Assembly: GCA_016793465.1 (NCBI GenBank)
Contig: JAEUJW010000037.1
Coordinates: 61,577 to 125,576 of the forward strand
Source: Myxococcales bacterium
Lineage (GTDB): Bacteria > Myxococcota > Polyangia > Nannocystales > Nannocystaceae
Direction of reading: 5' to 3'
Length of the DNA stretch: 64,000 nucleotides
The position numbers were made by a program, and so were the translations under genes. Shown here one piece after another: positions 19,680 through 28,331 of the stretch; within the stretch, counting starts at the first letter, position 1, and the number at the start of each line of letters is the position of its first letter. Below the pieces are notes generated by a model, which worked only from the letters and a program-made list of their open reading frames with translations, was not told where the DNA came from and did no database searches.

Positions 19680-21074
19680 TCACGCCCTCGGGCGCACACG
19701 GACGCCGCGCGGCCCCGCCGGCGCGGCGATCCCGTTGGTCATGAAGTCGACCGCCAGCGGGTCCTTGCCCGGCTCGAGCGTCACCTCGTAGTCGCGCAGC
19801 AGGCGGGCGACCGCCAGCAGGATCTCCTGACGGGCCAGGTTGCGTCCGAGGCACGTGTGCACGCCCTTGCCGTAGGGCAGCCAGTGCGCCGAGCTCGGCG
19901 GCTTGCCCGGCCCGCGCGGCCCGGCCAAAAAGCGGTCCGGGTCGAACACCATCGGGTCGGTGTACACCGCCGGGTCGTGGTGCAGGATGTACGCCGAGAA
20001 CCCGATCATCGAGCGCGCCGGCAGCGTGTACGGCCCGACGGTCATCGGGGTCAGCGTCATGCGCAGGTGGAACGGCCCGACGTAGCGGCGCAGCACCTCG
20101 TGGTAGACCGCGTTCAGCAGCGGCATGGCCTTCAGCGCCGCCCCGCCGATCGCCTCGCCGTGCGCGCGTCGGGCCGCCGCCAGCTCGTCGTCGACGCGGC
20201 GCTTCAGCCCGGGGTCGGCGAGGATGTGCAGCAGGCACATCGACGCCGTCGCCGGCGTGTTGGCCGTGGTCGCGAACATGTACCCGTGCATCGCCGTCGC
20301 CAGCGCCGTGAGGCCGAACGGCTGGCCCTCGCGGTCGCGCAGCCCCAGCATGACATCGAGGAAGCCCGGCTCTCCGTCCCCCTCGCGGCGCCGCTCGAGC
20401 TCGGCGACGATCCGCGCGACCGCCCGGTCGCGCAGCGCCAGCGCCTCGCGCACGACCCCGCGGGCGTACGGGTTCTTGATCAGCCGGGTCGACGCCACGT
20501 CGAACGCGCACACGTCTGCGATGAAGCCGGCGTCGTGGGCCAGACGCTCGCTCGTCAGCAGCAGCGCCGTCAGCCGCACGATCGTCCGCGTCATCACCTG
20601 CATGACGTCGCCGCGCCCGCCGGCCAGCGCCTCGGCGAGCGCCAGCTTCATCTCCGCGTCGAGCGCCTCGCCCGCGCCGGTCACCCGCGGCGGCAACCAC
20701 GTGCGCAGCGCCTCGAGCCCCGCGTTGTCCCACTCGGGCCCGGTGCTGTTCATGTCGACGACGTCGGCGATGCCCGGCAGCGTCGCCAGCGCCTCGAGGA
20801 AGCTGACCTCGTCGAGCTTCGCCGTATAAAAGTGCTGCATGAACTCGGGGTCCTGGGCCAGCGTGACGGTCCGCCCGAGCATGTACAGCGTGAACGGCGA
20901 GCCCCGGCGCGCGTGCTGGTCGCGCAGCCACGCGGGCCCGCCGCGCCCGAACCGCAGGCCGCAGCCGAGGAACGGGATGTGCCAGCCGACCACCGGCGGA
21001 CGCGAGGGGTCACGGTGCGCGCGGACGGTGTCGCCCCAGCGCGTGAGCTGCTGCCTGACGCTTTCGAGGATCAT
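19680..21074 (-). CDS. Cytochrome P450
   Basis: 464-residue haem-thiolate monooxygenase. The K-helix ExxR is present in HEVLRRY, the I-helix has ATTANTPAT where most P450s have AGxxT, and the haem loop is YGKGVHTCLGR with the proximal Cys at 408. The N-terminal region (VVGWHIPFLGCGLRFGRG) and overall order resemble the CYP51/CYP7-like class that includes sterol and eicosanoid enzymes; the substrate cannot be set from sequence. It has no redox partner gene nearby. ATG 21074 starts the family-like N-terminus. An A/T-rich codon island encodes HFYT at 20825. Confidence 0.93.
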   Translation of the reverse strand: MILESVRQQLTRWGDTVRAHRDPSRPPVVGWHIPFLGCGLRFGRGGPAWLRDQHARRGSPFTLYMLGRTVTLAQDPEFMQHFYTAKLDEVSFLEALATLPGIADVVDMNSTGPEWDNAGLEALRTWLPPRVTGAGEALDAEMKLALAEALAGGRGDVMQVMTRTIVRLTALLLTSERLAHDAGFIADVCAFDVASTRLIKNPYARGVVREALALRDRAVARIVAELERRREGDGEPGFLDVMLGLRDREGQPFGLTALATAMHGYMFATTANTPATASMCLLHILADPGLKRRVDDELAAARRAHGEAIGGAALKAMPLLNAVYHEVLRRYVGPFHLRMTLTPMTVGPYTLPARSMIGFSAYILHHDPAVYTDPMVFDPDRFLAGPRGPGKPPSSAHWLPYGKGVHTCLGRNLARQEILLAVARLLRDYEVTLEPGKDPLAVDFMTNGIAAPAGPRGVRVRPRA

Positions 21075-21197
21075 GTTCAAGAAAATTTCCGGCGCGCAGC
21101 ATACCCGCCGCGCCGCGCTCGCGGGCCTGCGTTCGCGGCCCGGGCCGCGGCCGCGTGCGTGCGTCCCCGCGCCCGCGCGGGGGCCGTCGTCGCGGTG

Positions 21198-21203
21198 TAT
21201 CCT
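21198..21203 (+). promoter_or_regulatory. TATCCT -10-like element before the DUF2330 gene
   Basis: TATCCT ends nine bases before the ATG at 21213. Transcription would begin within a few bases of the start codon. Confidence 0.35.
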
Positions 21204-21212
21204 GGCCGATGC

Positions 21213-22919
21213 ATGGTCAAGCGCCTGTGTGTCCTCGCCGCCGCCCTCGGCCTCGCCCTCGCCGCGCCGCGCACCGCCGCGGCCTTCTGCGGCTTCTACG
21301 TCGGCGGCGGCGACGCCAGGCTCTACAACAACGCCACCCTCGTCGTCCTCATGCGCGACGGCACCCGCACCGTGCTCAGCATGCAGAACAACTACCAGGG
21401 CCCGCCGGAGGACTTCGCGCTGGTCGTCCCGGTGCCGGTGATCCTCGCCGAGAAAGACGTGAAGACCCTGCCGAAGTCGATCTTCTCGCGCGTCGACGAG
21501 CTCGCCGCTCCGCGCCTCGTCGAGTACTGGGAGCAGGACCCGTGCGACCCCTACAGCGGCTACGGCGCCGGCCTCGGCCGGTCCGCCGGGGCCAAGGCGG
21601 CCGAGGCCGACATGGCCAGCGACGACGGCGGTGCGCCCGACCTCGGGGTCAAGATCGAGGCCCAGTTCGTGGTCGGCGAGTACGAGATCCTCATCCTCAG
21701 CGCCGAGGAGGCCACCGGCCTCGACACCTGGCTGCGCCAGCACGACTACAAGATCCCCGCCGGCGCCGCCGAGGTCCTGCGCCCCTACGTCGCCGCCGGC
21801 ATGAAGTTCTTCGTCGCCAAGGTCGACGTCAAGAAGGTCAAGTTCGACGCCAAGGGCCAGGCCATGCTCTCGCCGCTGCGCTTCCACTACGACAGCGAGA
21901 CCTTCAACCTCCCGGTCCGACTCGGACTGCTCAACTCGGGCGGGGTGCAGGACCTGCTGGTGCACATCCTGGCCCGCCAGCGCTACGAGGTCGCCAACTA
22001 CAAGACCGTCCCGATCCCCACCAACATCGAGGTCAAGAAGGAGGTCAAGGCCAGCTTCGGCGAGTTCTACGTGGCCCTGCTCGACGCCGTGCTGGCCAGG
22101 GACCCCGGCGCGGTGATCACCGAGTACGCCTGGCAGGCCAGCAACTGCGACCCCTGCCCGGTCGACCCGCTCTCGGCCCGCGAGCTGCGCACGCTCGGCG
22201 CCGACGTGCTGCCGCGCTACCGCCACCGCGACCGCGACGACTGGTCGCTGCCCGAGGAGTTCGTGCTCACCCGCCTGCACGCCCGCTACGCCAAGGACAG
22301 CCTCGGCGAGGACCTGATCTTCAAGAGCGCCCGGCCGATCGTCGGCGGGCGCGAGGGCGAGGGCCCCGGTCGCAACGAGCGCGGGGCCAGGCGCAGCGAC
22401 ATGAACAACTTCCAGGCGCGCTACATCGTGCGCCACCGCTGGTGGAAGAAGCTCACCTGCGAGGACCCCCAGCGCGGCATCTGGGGCGGCCCGCCCGACG
22501 GACGCGCGCCGCGGCGGCCCGTCGCCGCCAGGGACCTCGCGTTCGTGCCGCGCGGCGGCGAGATGACGGCCTACGTCGCCGAGAAGTTCCCCGACCTGAA
22601 GTCGGCCGTGGTCATGAACGTGCCGCCGCCGGTCGACCCGAACGCGCCGCCGGTCGACCCGAACACGCCGCCCGCCGAGGCGCCGCCCGCCACGCCCGCC
22701 GCGACCAACGTCGACGCCGCATCCGCGCCCGCCGCGACCAACGTCGACGCCGCGCCCGCGAAGGCGAACATCGACGCCGCGCCCGCGCCCGCGAAGGCCG
22801 CGCCCGCGCCTGTCCCTTCGGCCAGCCCGCCCTCCGCCGGCTGCGGCTGCAGGGCGACCGACCCACCGTGGTTCGCCGCGGCCGTGGTGCCGCTGCTCGC
22901 ACGCCGTCGCCGTCGCTGA
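21213..22919 (+). CDS. DUF2330 protein with MYXO-CTERM-like tail
   Basis: 568-residue secreted protein. A Sec signal ends near the AAA of TAAAFCGFYV. The DUF2330 core follows with the typical NNATLVVLMRDGTRTVLSM and DFALVVPVPVIL phrases and a later YRHRDRDDWSLPEEFVLTRLHARY block. After residue 460 come Pro/Ala repeats (VDPNAPP; ATNVDAA). The end GCGCRATD, then a hydrophobic segment and an Arg cluster, matches the MYXO-CTERM plan for cell-surface sorting, in which the Cys would be lipid-linked or cleaved. The protein is therefore expected on the outer surface. Its biochemical role is unknown. It is divergent from the P450. Confidence 0.85.
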   Translation: MVKRLCVLAAALGLALAAPRTAAAFCGFYVGGGDARLYNNATLVVLMRDGTRTVLSMQNNYQGPPEDFALVVPVPVILAEKDVKTLPKSIFSRVDELAAPRLVEYWEQDPCDPYSGYGAGLGRSAGAKAAEADMASDDGGAPDLGVKIEAQFVVGEYEILILSAEEATGLDTWLRQHDYKIPAGAAEVLRPYVAAGMKFFVAKVDVKKVKFDAKGQAMLSPLRFHYDSETFNLPVRLGLLNSGGVQDLLVHILARQRYEVANYKTVPIPTNIEVKKEVKASFGEFYVALLDAVLARDPGAVITEYAWQASNCDPCPVDPLSARELRTLGADVLPRYRHRDRDDWSLPEEFVLTRLHARYAKDSLGEDLIFKSARPIVGGREGEGPGRNERGARRSDMNNFQARYIVRHRWWKKLTCEDPQRGIWGGPPDGRAPRRPVAARDLAFVPRGGEMTAYVAEKFPDLKSAVVMNVPPPVDPNAPPVDPNTPPAEAPPATPAATNVDAASAPAATNVDAAPAKANIDAAPAPAKAAPAPVPSASPPSAGCGCRATDPPWFAAAVVPLLARRRRR

Positions 22920-22989
22920 CGGCGCTCAAGAGAGTCGGCCCGGAGACGCCGAGCTTCCTCCACCGCGGATGGCGGAGGCCACGGAGCGC

Positions 22990-23868
22990 TCAGTTGAGCG
23001 GGGCGCCGTCGAGGATCCAGCGCAGGAACACCTGGACCTCGGCGGCCGTCAGCGGCGCGGCGCCCTTCGGCATGCGCTCGCCGGCCTCGGGCGCGTCGAC
23101 CGCGAGCTTGTGCAGCACGTAGCTGAGGCGCGGCTCGTCGGGCACGACCAGGTACCACTCGGGGGCGCCGACGGCGGCGCGCTTGATCAGCTGCTCGTAG
23201 GTCGCCTTGTCCCCGCGGTCCCAGCGCAGGCCGCCGGCCTGCACGCCGTCGATGTGACAGCCGGCCAGCGCGCAGCTGGTGCCCGCGAGCGCGTAGACCT
23301 CGGTGAAGGTCACGGGCGGCGGGTCGAACGCCGTCACGTCGACGACGAACGGCGCGCTCATCACTCCGTCGACCTCGGCGGTGACCTCCGCCGCGCCGGT
23401 CGTCACGCCGAGCAGGCCGCCCTCGCCGTCGACGTAGAGCACCATCCCGTCGCTCGAGCGCCAGGTGATCGCCGCGTCGGGGATCGTCCGGCCCTGCGCG
23501 TCCTTGGCGACGGCCGTCAGCTCGGCGAGCGCGCCGACCTCGAGCTGCTGCACGCCGGCCGGGTCGATCACCACCTCGGCCACGCCGCCGTCGCCGGTCG
23601 TGCCGGTGGACGCCTCGCCCGTGCTCGAGTCGTCGCTTGTGCCGGTGTCGTCGAGCGCGCCGGTGGTCGCGTCGCCCGTGCTCGACGTGCCCGGGCCGCC
23701 GCTCGAGCCCGGCTCGTCGCCCGACGAACTCGTCGGCGTCGGCGGCTCGCCGGTGGTCGCGGCGTCGCTGGGGGTCATCGGCGGCGGCGCGTCGCCGAAG
23801 CCGCCGGTGTCCTCGTCGCCGCCGGAGCAGGCGGCCAACACGAGCCCTGCAAAGACATAAGTGCGCAT
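22990..23868 (-). CDS. Lipoprotein with Ig-like domain and cytochrome c-like motif
   Basis: 292-residue lipoprotein. Lipobox LAAC, Cys14. A Ser/Thr/Gly/Pro linker fills residues 20-85. Residues about 93-175 look like a bacterial Ig-like (BIG2) domain (VGALAELTAVAKDAQGRTI; ITWRSSDGMVLYVD). The last 110 residues hold SCALAGCHIDG, a CxxxxCH pattern, with later RMPKGAAPLT, which is how myxobacterial and planctomycete cytochrome c-like domains look; the Met before PKG could be the sixth ligand. It may bind haem but the spacing is not the standard CxxCH. It converges on the DUF2330 gene. Start ATG 23866-23868 begins the signal peptide. Confidence 0.8.
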   Translation of the reverse strand: MRTYVFAGLVLAACSGGDEDTGGFGDAPPPMTPSDAATTGEPPTPTSSSGDEPGSSGGPGTSSTGDATTGALDDTGTSDDSSTGEASTGTTGDGGVAEVVIDPAGVQQLEVGALAELTAVAKDAQGRTIPDAAITWRSSDGMVLYVDGEGGLLGVTTGAAEVTAEVDGVMSAPFVVDVTAFDPPPVTFTEVYALAGTSCALAGCHIDGVQAGGLRWDRGDKATYEQLIKRAAVGAPEWYLVVPDEPRLSYVLHKLAVDAPEAGERMPKGAAPLTAAEVQVFLRWILDGAPLN

Positions 23869-24076
23869 GGCCGGAAGGATGCCGGGGAAACCGCCCGAGT
23901 CACGCGGGACGCGCCTGCGCGCGGGCTGCGGGACCGCACGCCCGCGCGCGCCGAGACTTCTGCGACATGCAACGAAGCCCGTGATCCGCGGGCCGGCCCG
24001 CGGACGCTACAGGCGGGCCACCCGCGGGTCTCGCGTCCGGCGCCCGGGTCGCCGTGACCTCGCTCCGCGGTCCGCC

Positions 24077-24343
24077 TCAGGCCACCTCGTAGGTGCGGAT
24101 GGCCGTGGCCGCCGGGCTGTTCTCCAGCACGTGCAGCACGAACTTGGCGTCGCGCGGGCCGCCGGCGACGCCGACGTAGCGCACCAGCTTGCCCGCCGGC
24201 GGCTCCGGCAGCGCCTTGAAGCCGATCGCCACCGCCTCCTCCCAGGTCATCAGCTTCGACCGCGTGTCCTCGAGGACCTCCGCCGACAGGAGCCGCGCCG
24301 GATCGACCCCGGCCGCGACGTGGACTTCGTACAGCACGTGCAT
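24077..24343 (-). CDS. Small protein of unknown function
   Basis: 88 residues, no signal peptide, mixed alpha/beta composition (MHVLYEVHVAAGVDPARLLS; FVLHVLENSPAATAIRTYEVA). It lies 80 bases downstream of the LysR-type gene on the same strand and could be cotranscribed. No family recognised. Its third codon positions are G/C as in neighbours, supporting a real gene. Confidence 0.6.
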   Translation of the reverse strand: MHVLYEVHVAAGVDPARLLSAEVLEDTRSKLMTWEEAVAIGFKALPEPPAGKLVRYVGVAGGPRDAKFVLHVLENSPAATAIRTYEVA

Positions 24344-24423
24344 CGCCCCATCGTCGCCCCCGCCGACCCGTCGTCGCAAGCCGTCGATCCGCGCCGGCGC
24401 ACGATCGCAAATACGCCCGGGCC

Positions 24424-25386
24424 TCACCTGCGCCGCGCCGTCCGCCGCCGCGGCGCCTCCTCGTGCCTGGCCAGCGCGCCGGCGATGCGCGCGATCTTCT
24501 CGCGGATGAAGCGGCACGGCGGATCGTCGTCGCCGGCCGCCGGCCACAGCATCTCGATCACCCCGATCGGCAGCGCGAACGGCAGCGGCTTGACCGCCAG
24601 GTGAGGCCGCGCCGCCAGGATCTGGCGCGCCACCACCATCGGCACCGTGGCCAGCAGCGCCGAGCCCTCGACGATCGCCCCGAGGTTGGCGAACGACGGC
24701 ACCGAGCAGCGCACGTCGCGGCTGCGCCGCAGCGCGTCCTCGACGATGCCGCGCAGGTCCCCGTTGTACGAGACCACCACGTGCGCGTGGGCGAAGTAGG
24801 CGCGCTCGTCGAGGGTCCGCAGGCGGACGTGGCGCGGGTCGTACAGGCAGGTGAAGCTCCCGGTCAGCAGCGGCGCGCGGCGCACGTCGGCGGGCAGCTC
24901 GTCGGCCACGGTGACGGCCGCGTCGAGCCCCGCCGCCAGGGCCGCCGCGACCGTCCGGAACTGCACCGGCACCACGACCACGCGCATGCGCGGGGCCTCG
25001 TCGGCCAGCTCGCGCAGCAGCGACGGCAGCAGCCACGCCTCCGCCGAGTCCGCCAGCCCGATCCGCAGGGTCCGCTCGCTCGTCGCCGGGTCGAACGCCG
25101 GCGCCGCCAGGGCCGCGTCGATCAGCGGCTGCAGGTGCGGCCGCACGCCCTCGCGCAGCCGCTGCCCGCGGCTCGTCAGCGCCAGCCCGCGACCGCTGCG
25201 CACGAACAGCGGCGCCCCGACCGCGATGGTCAGCCGCCGCAGCGCCGCGCTGACCGCCGGCTGCGTCAGGTACAGCCGCCGCGCCGCCTCGGTCACGCCG
25301 CCGGCCTCGGCCACGACCGCGAACACGCGCAGCAGGTTGAGGTCGAGGTCGCGTCCGTATCCATAACTCTCGGGCATGTGTCGCAT
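24424..25386 (-). CDS. LysR-family transcription regulator
   Basis: 320 residues. The N-terminal winged HTH shows the family pattern LNLLRVFAVVAEAGGVTEAA, then LTQPAVSAALRRL and APLFVRSGRGLALTSRG. The periplasmic-binding-like effector domain follows (LRIGLADSAEAWLLPSLLREL). The effector is unknown. ATGs at 25386 and 25377 are both possible; the second is closer to the usual N-terminus. It is divergent from the aldo/keto reductase and a palindromic LysR box lies between the two starts, so it likely controls itself and that enzyme. Basic Arg-rich C-terminus. Confidence 0.92.
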   Translation of the reverse strand: MRHMPESYGYGRDLDLNLLRVFAVVAEAGGVTEAARRLYLTQPAVSAALRRLTIAVGAPLFVRSGRGLALTSRGQRLREGVRPHLQPLIDAALAAPAFDPATSERTLRIGLADSAEAWLLPSLLRELADEAPRMRVVVVPVQFRTVAAALAAGLDAAVTVADELPADVRRAPLLTGSFTCLYDPRHVRLRTLDERAYFAHAHVVVSYNGDLRGIVEDALRRSRDVRCSVPSFANLGAIVEGSALLATVPMVVARQILAARPHLAVKPLPFALPIGVIEMLWPAAGDDDPPCRFIREKIARIAGALARHEEAPRRRTARRR

Positions 25387-25390
25387 ACAT

Positions 25391-25411
25391 ACTATTCACT
25401 GGAACGATAGT
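25391..25411. promoter_or_regulatory. LysR box in the divergent promoter
   Basis: ACTAT (25391-25395) and ATAGT (25407-25411) form a perfect inverted repeat separated by exactly 11 bases, the T-N11-A operator form bound by LysR-type regulators. It lies 5 bases upstream of the regulator start and 23 bases upstream of the reductase start. Confidence 0.75.
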
Positions 25412-25434
25412 TCACCAGGGCCCATGCTGCGGCC

Positions 25435-26439
25435 ATGACCACCACGAAGTCCACCACCCGCCTCGGCGCCGCCGGCCCCGAGGTGTTCCCGCTCGCGCTC
25501 GGCTGCATGGGCCTCGGCGCCGGCAGCTGGTACGGCGCCCGCGACGACGACGAGGGCGTCGCCACCATCCACGCCGCGCTCGACCACGGCGTCGACCTGA
25601 TCGACACCGGCGACTTCTACGGCATGGGCCGCAACGAGCTGCTGGTCGGCCGGGCCATCCGCGGCCGCCGCGACCGCGTCGTGCTCAGCGTCAAGTACGG
25701 CGGCCTGCGCGGGCCCGACGGCGGCTTCCTCGGCGTCGACAACAGCCCCGCCGCCAGCAAGAACTTCCTCGCCCACAGCCTGACCCGCCTCGGCGTCGAC
25801 CACATCGACGTCTACCGGCCCGCGCGGCTCGACCCGCGCGTGCCGATCGAGGACACCATCGGCGCGCTCGCCGACATGGTCAAGGCCGGCTACATCCGCC
25901 ACATCGGCCTGTCGGAGGTCGGCGCCGAGACCCTCGCCCGCGCCGCCGCGGTCCACCCGATCGTCGACCTGCAGATCGAGTACGGCCTCATCAGCCGCAA
26001 CCCCGAGGCCAGCATCATGCCCGCTCTGCGCGCGCGCGGCGTGGCCATGACCGCCTACGGCGTGCTGTCCCGCGGCCTGCTCAGCGGCAGCCGCCCGACC
26101 GAAGCCGGCGATTACCGGGCCCACCTGCCGCGGTTCGTCCAGGCCGCGCACAACCAGCCGCTCGTCGACGCGCTGGCCCGTCTGGCCGGCGAGCGCGGGG
26201 TGACGCCGGCCCAGCTCGCCATCGCCTGGGCGCGGGCCAAGGGCGCCGCGCTCGGCGTCACCGTCGTGCCCACCATCGGCGCCCGCACCCCGCGGCAGAT
26301 CGCCGACGCCGTGGCCGCCCTGCGCGTGGAGCTGTCCGCCGACGAGCTCGCCGCCCTCGAGCAGGCCGTGCCGGCCAGCGCCGTGGCCGGCGAGCGCTAC
26401 CCCGCGCCGCAGATGGCCCACCTCGACAGCGAGCGCTGA
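25435..26439 (+). CDS. Aldo/keto reductase
   Basis: 334-residue (beta/alpha)8 NADPH-dependent oxidoreductase. The catalytic Asp and Tyr are in DTGDFYG and the Lys in LSVKYGG. The place where most members have YYQHRVD reads VYRPARLD, so the usual catalytic His is replaced by Ala; this variant also exists in the family and may change specificity. The cofactor-end segment VVPTIGARTPRQIADAV is present. It faces the LysR-type gene over a LysR box, so it is the likely target and the regulator's effector may be its substrate. Substrate unknown. Confidence 0.9.
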   Translation: MTTTKSTTRLGAAGPEVFPLALGCMGLGAGSWYGARDDDEGVATIHAALDHGVDLIDTGDFYGMGRNELLVGRAIRGRRDRVVLSVKYGGLRGPDGGFLGVDNSPAASKNFLAHSLTRLGVDHIDVYRPARLDPRVPIEDTIGALADMVKAGYIRHIGLSEVGAETLARAAAVHPIVDLQIEYGLISRNPEASIMPALRARGVAMTAYGVLSRGLLSGSRPTEAGDYRAHLPRFVQAAHNQPLVDALARLAGERGVTPAQLAIAWARAKGAALGVTVVPTIGARTPRQIADAVAALRVELSADELAALEQAVPASAVAGERYPAPQMAHLDSER

Positions 26440-26443
26440 GCCG

Positions 26444-28159
26444 TCACGGCGCCGGCCAGCGCCACGCCCCGGCGTACGCGTAGCTCGTCACCGAGCCGCC
26501 GTCCTTCAGCCCGTACACGCCGATGCCCACCGGCATGTCGGCGCTCAGCGTGTGCGCGCCCGCGGCGTCGATCGCGACCGACGCGACCACCCAGCTCGAG
26601 CCGGCGATCGGCGCCCACCCGCCGACATCGACGCCGTCGAGCGCGGCCGTCGCCCCCGTCGGCGCGACGATCTCGACCCGCGTGATCGGCCAGTCCTCCG
26701 CGGTCCAGAACGCGTGGGTCTCGCGGTGCTGATCGGTCGGCGGCGGCGTGGCCATCGCCGGGTCCGACGCGACCGCGTCGACCTCCTGGCCGACGTGGTA
26801 GTGCGAGACCAGCACCGGCGCGTCGGCGATCACCTCGAGCGCCTCGCTGAGCGGCCCGAACTCGAGCACGCCGCCGGCGTCGACCATGCCCGACAGCATC
26901 GCGTCCGACGTCGTCACCATCGTGCCGTCCTGCGTGCCGACGATCTGGATCACGTGCGGCGCCCGCCCGCCGCTCAGGTCCCTGGCGATCGGCGGCACCA
27001 CCACGTAGCTGGTGCCCAGCGCCGCGGTCGGCGGCAGCATCTCCTCGAGGTGATCGCAGAAGCCGACGTCGACCGGCACGTCGGCGCACTCGTGCCCGCC
27101 GAACACCCCGATCGGCCGGTCCGCCGTCACCAGCGCGCCCGACAGGTCGTGCGGCAGCTCGGCGACCAGCAGCAGCACCTCGCCGCGCTGCAGCGTCGCC
27201 GCGCCGGTCCCGTCGGCGGCGATGCCGTCGACCGCGCCGACGCTCACGCCCGCCGGCAGCGTCACCGCCACCGTGGTGTCGTCGTCGCGGGCCGTGACCG
27301 CCAGGTAGCCGCGGACCGGCGGGCTGTCGGGCTCGATCTGCGCCGACGGTCGCGACGCCACCCGCACCTCGCGCGCCCAGCGGTCGCTCGGGTACAGCCG
27401 CGACGCGTCGACCGAGGCCAGGGCCGGACCGCCGCTGATCTGCACCGCCAGCGCCGGGCAGTCGGTGCGCACGCGGTAGCCCGCGTTGCCGCTGACCACG
27501 CTGACGTCGGCGTTGTACAGCGGCGGCAGCCGCGGCAGCTCGAAGAATCGGGTCTCCTGCGCCATCAGCTCGAGGGCCAGCAGCTGCATGCCGGCGGCGT
27601 CGATGCGCACGCTCGTCGGCGCGTCGCAGGTGCTGGTGAGCGCCACCCCGAAGCCGCCGTCGCCGGCCGACACGCTCGGCAGCGGCAGCGCGTGGAACTC
27701 GCAGCCGACCTCCGGGTCGCGCGCCGGGTCGAACGCGCACGCGCCCGTGCACGCCCCCGCGGCGCAGGCCATGCCCTGGACCGGGTCGCACTCGGCGATC
27801 GCCTCGCCGGGCGAGCCGTCGCCGCCGCACAGCACCACCGAGTCGCCGTCGCACGTCGTCTCGCCCGGCGCGCACGCCACGCAGCCGACCCCCGGCAGGC
27901 ACGCGCCGCTGCACGTCTCCGGCGCCCCCGGCGTGCCGTCCACGCACGTCACCGCCGCTCCGTCCTCGCAGGTCACCTCGCCCTCGGAGCAGCCGGGGTC
28001 GGTCGGTCCGGCGCCGGTCGGCACGTCGGCGGTGGTCCCCGAGGTCGTCGCCTCCGAGGTCGACGAGCCGGCGGAGGTATCCGGGTCCCCGGCCGGCGGA
28101 TCGCCACAGGCGACCGCCAGGCCGAGCACGAAGAGCGGGACGAGACGCGGCGAGAGCAT
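26444..28159 (-). CDS. IgGFc-binding-like surface lipoprotein
   Basis: 571-residue lipoprotein with lipobox AVAC, Cys18 then Gly-Asp. A short Ser/Thr linker is followed by a Cys-rich segment (residues 50-130; CEDGAAVTCVDGTPG, CAPGETTCDGD) and then an IgGFc-binding N-terminal-like domain: repeated beta units with phrases such as VTARDDDTTVAVTLPAGV, ADRPIGVFGGHECADVP, SYVVVPPIARDLSGG and VLVSHYHVGQEV. The gene at 54468 has the same plan. Such domains are thought to act in adhesion. Start ATG 28159 follows TAGGAT by five bases, a leaderless arrangement; an in-frame ATG further upstream adds only a non-signal segment. It converges on the aldo/keto reductase with 4 bases between. Confidence 0.82.
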   Translation of the reverse strand: MLSPRLVPLFVLGLAVACGDPPAGDPDTSAGSSTSEATTSGTTADVPTGAGPTDPGCSEGEVTCEDGAAVTCVDGTPGAPETCSGACLPGVGCVACAPGETTCDGDSVVLCGGDGSPGEAIAECDPVQGMACAAGACTGACAFDPARDPEVGCEFHALPLPSVSAGDGGFGVALTSTCDAPTSVRIDAAGMQLLALELMAQETRFFELPRLPPLYNADVSVVSGNAGYRVRTDCPALAVQISGGPALASVDASRLYPSDRWAREVRVASRPSAQIEPDSPPVRGYLAVTARDDDTTVAVTLPAGVSVGAVDGIAADGTGAATLQRGEVLLLVAELPHDLSGALVTADRPIGVFGGHECADVPVDVGFCDHLEEMLPPTAALGTSYVVVPPIARDLSGGRAPHVIQIVGTQDGTMVTTSDAMLSGMVDAGGVLEFGPLSEALEVIADAPVLVSHYHVGQEVDAVASDPAMATPPPTDQHRETHAFWTAEDWPITRVEIVAPTGATAALDGVDVGGWAPIAGSSWVVASVAIDAAGAHTLSADMPVGIGVYGLKDGGSVTSYAYAGAWRWPAP

Positions 28160-28164
28160 GGCGC

Positions 28165-28170
28165 ATCCTA
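28165..28170 (-). promoter_or_regulatory. TAGGAT -10-like element, leaderless start
   Basis: On the minus strand TAGGAT is followed by five bases and the ATG at 28159. Confidence 0.4.
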
Positions 28171-28331
28171 GCCCCGGCGCGGATTGAGCGACATCGCTCA
28201 GACCGCGCGCATGCGCGCAACGTGCGAAGAACACCCTTTCAGGCCTCAAAGCCGCGGCCTAAGATCCGTCACCCCTCGATACCCGGACCGGACCCGGCGC
28301 CCCGCCCCGTCCGCCGCGGCCTGATGCCCTC

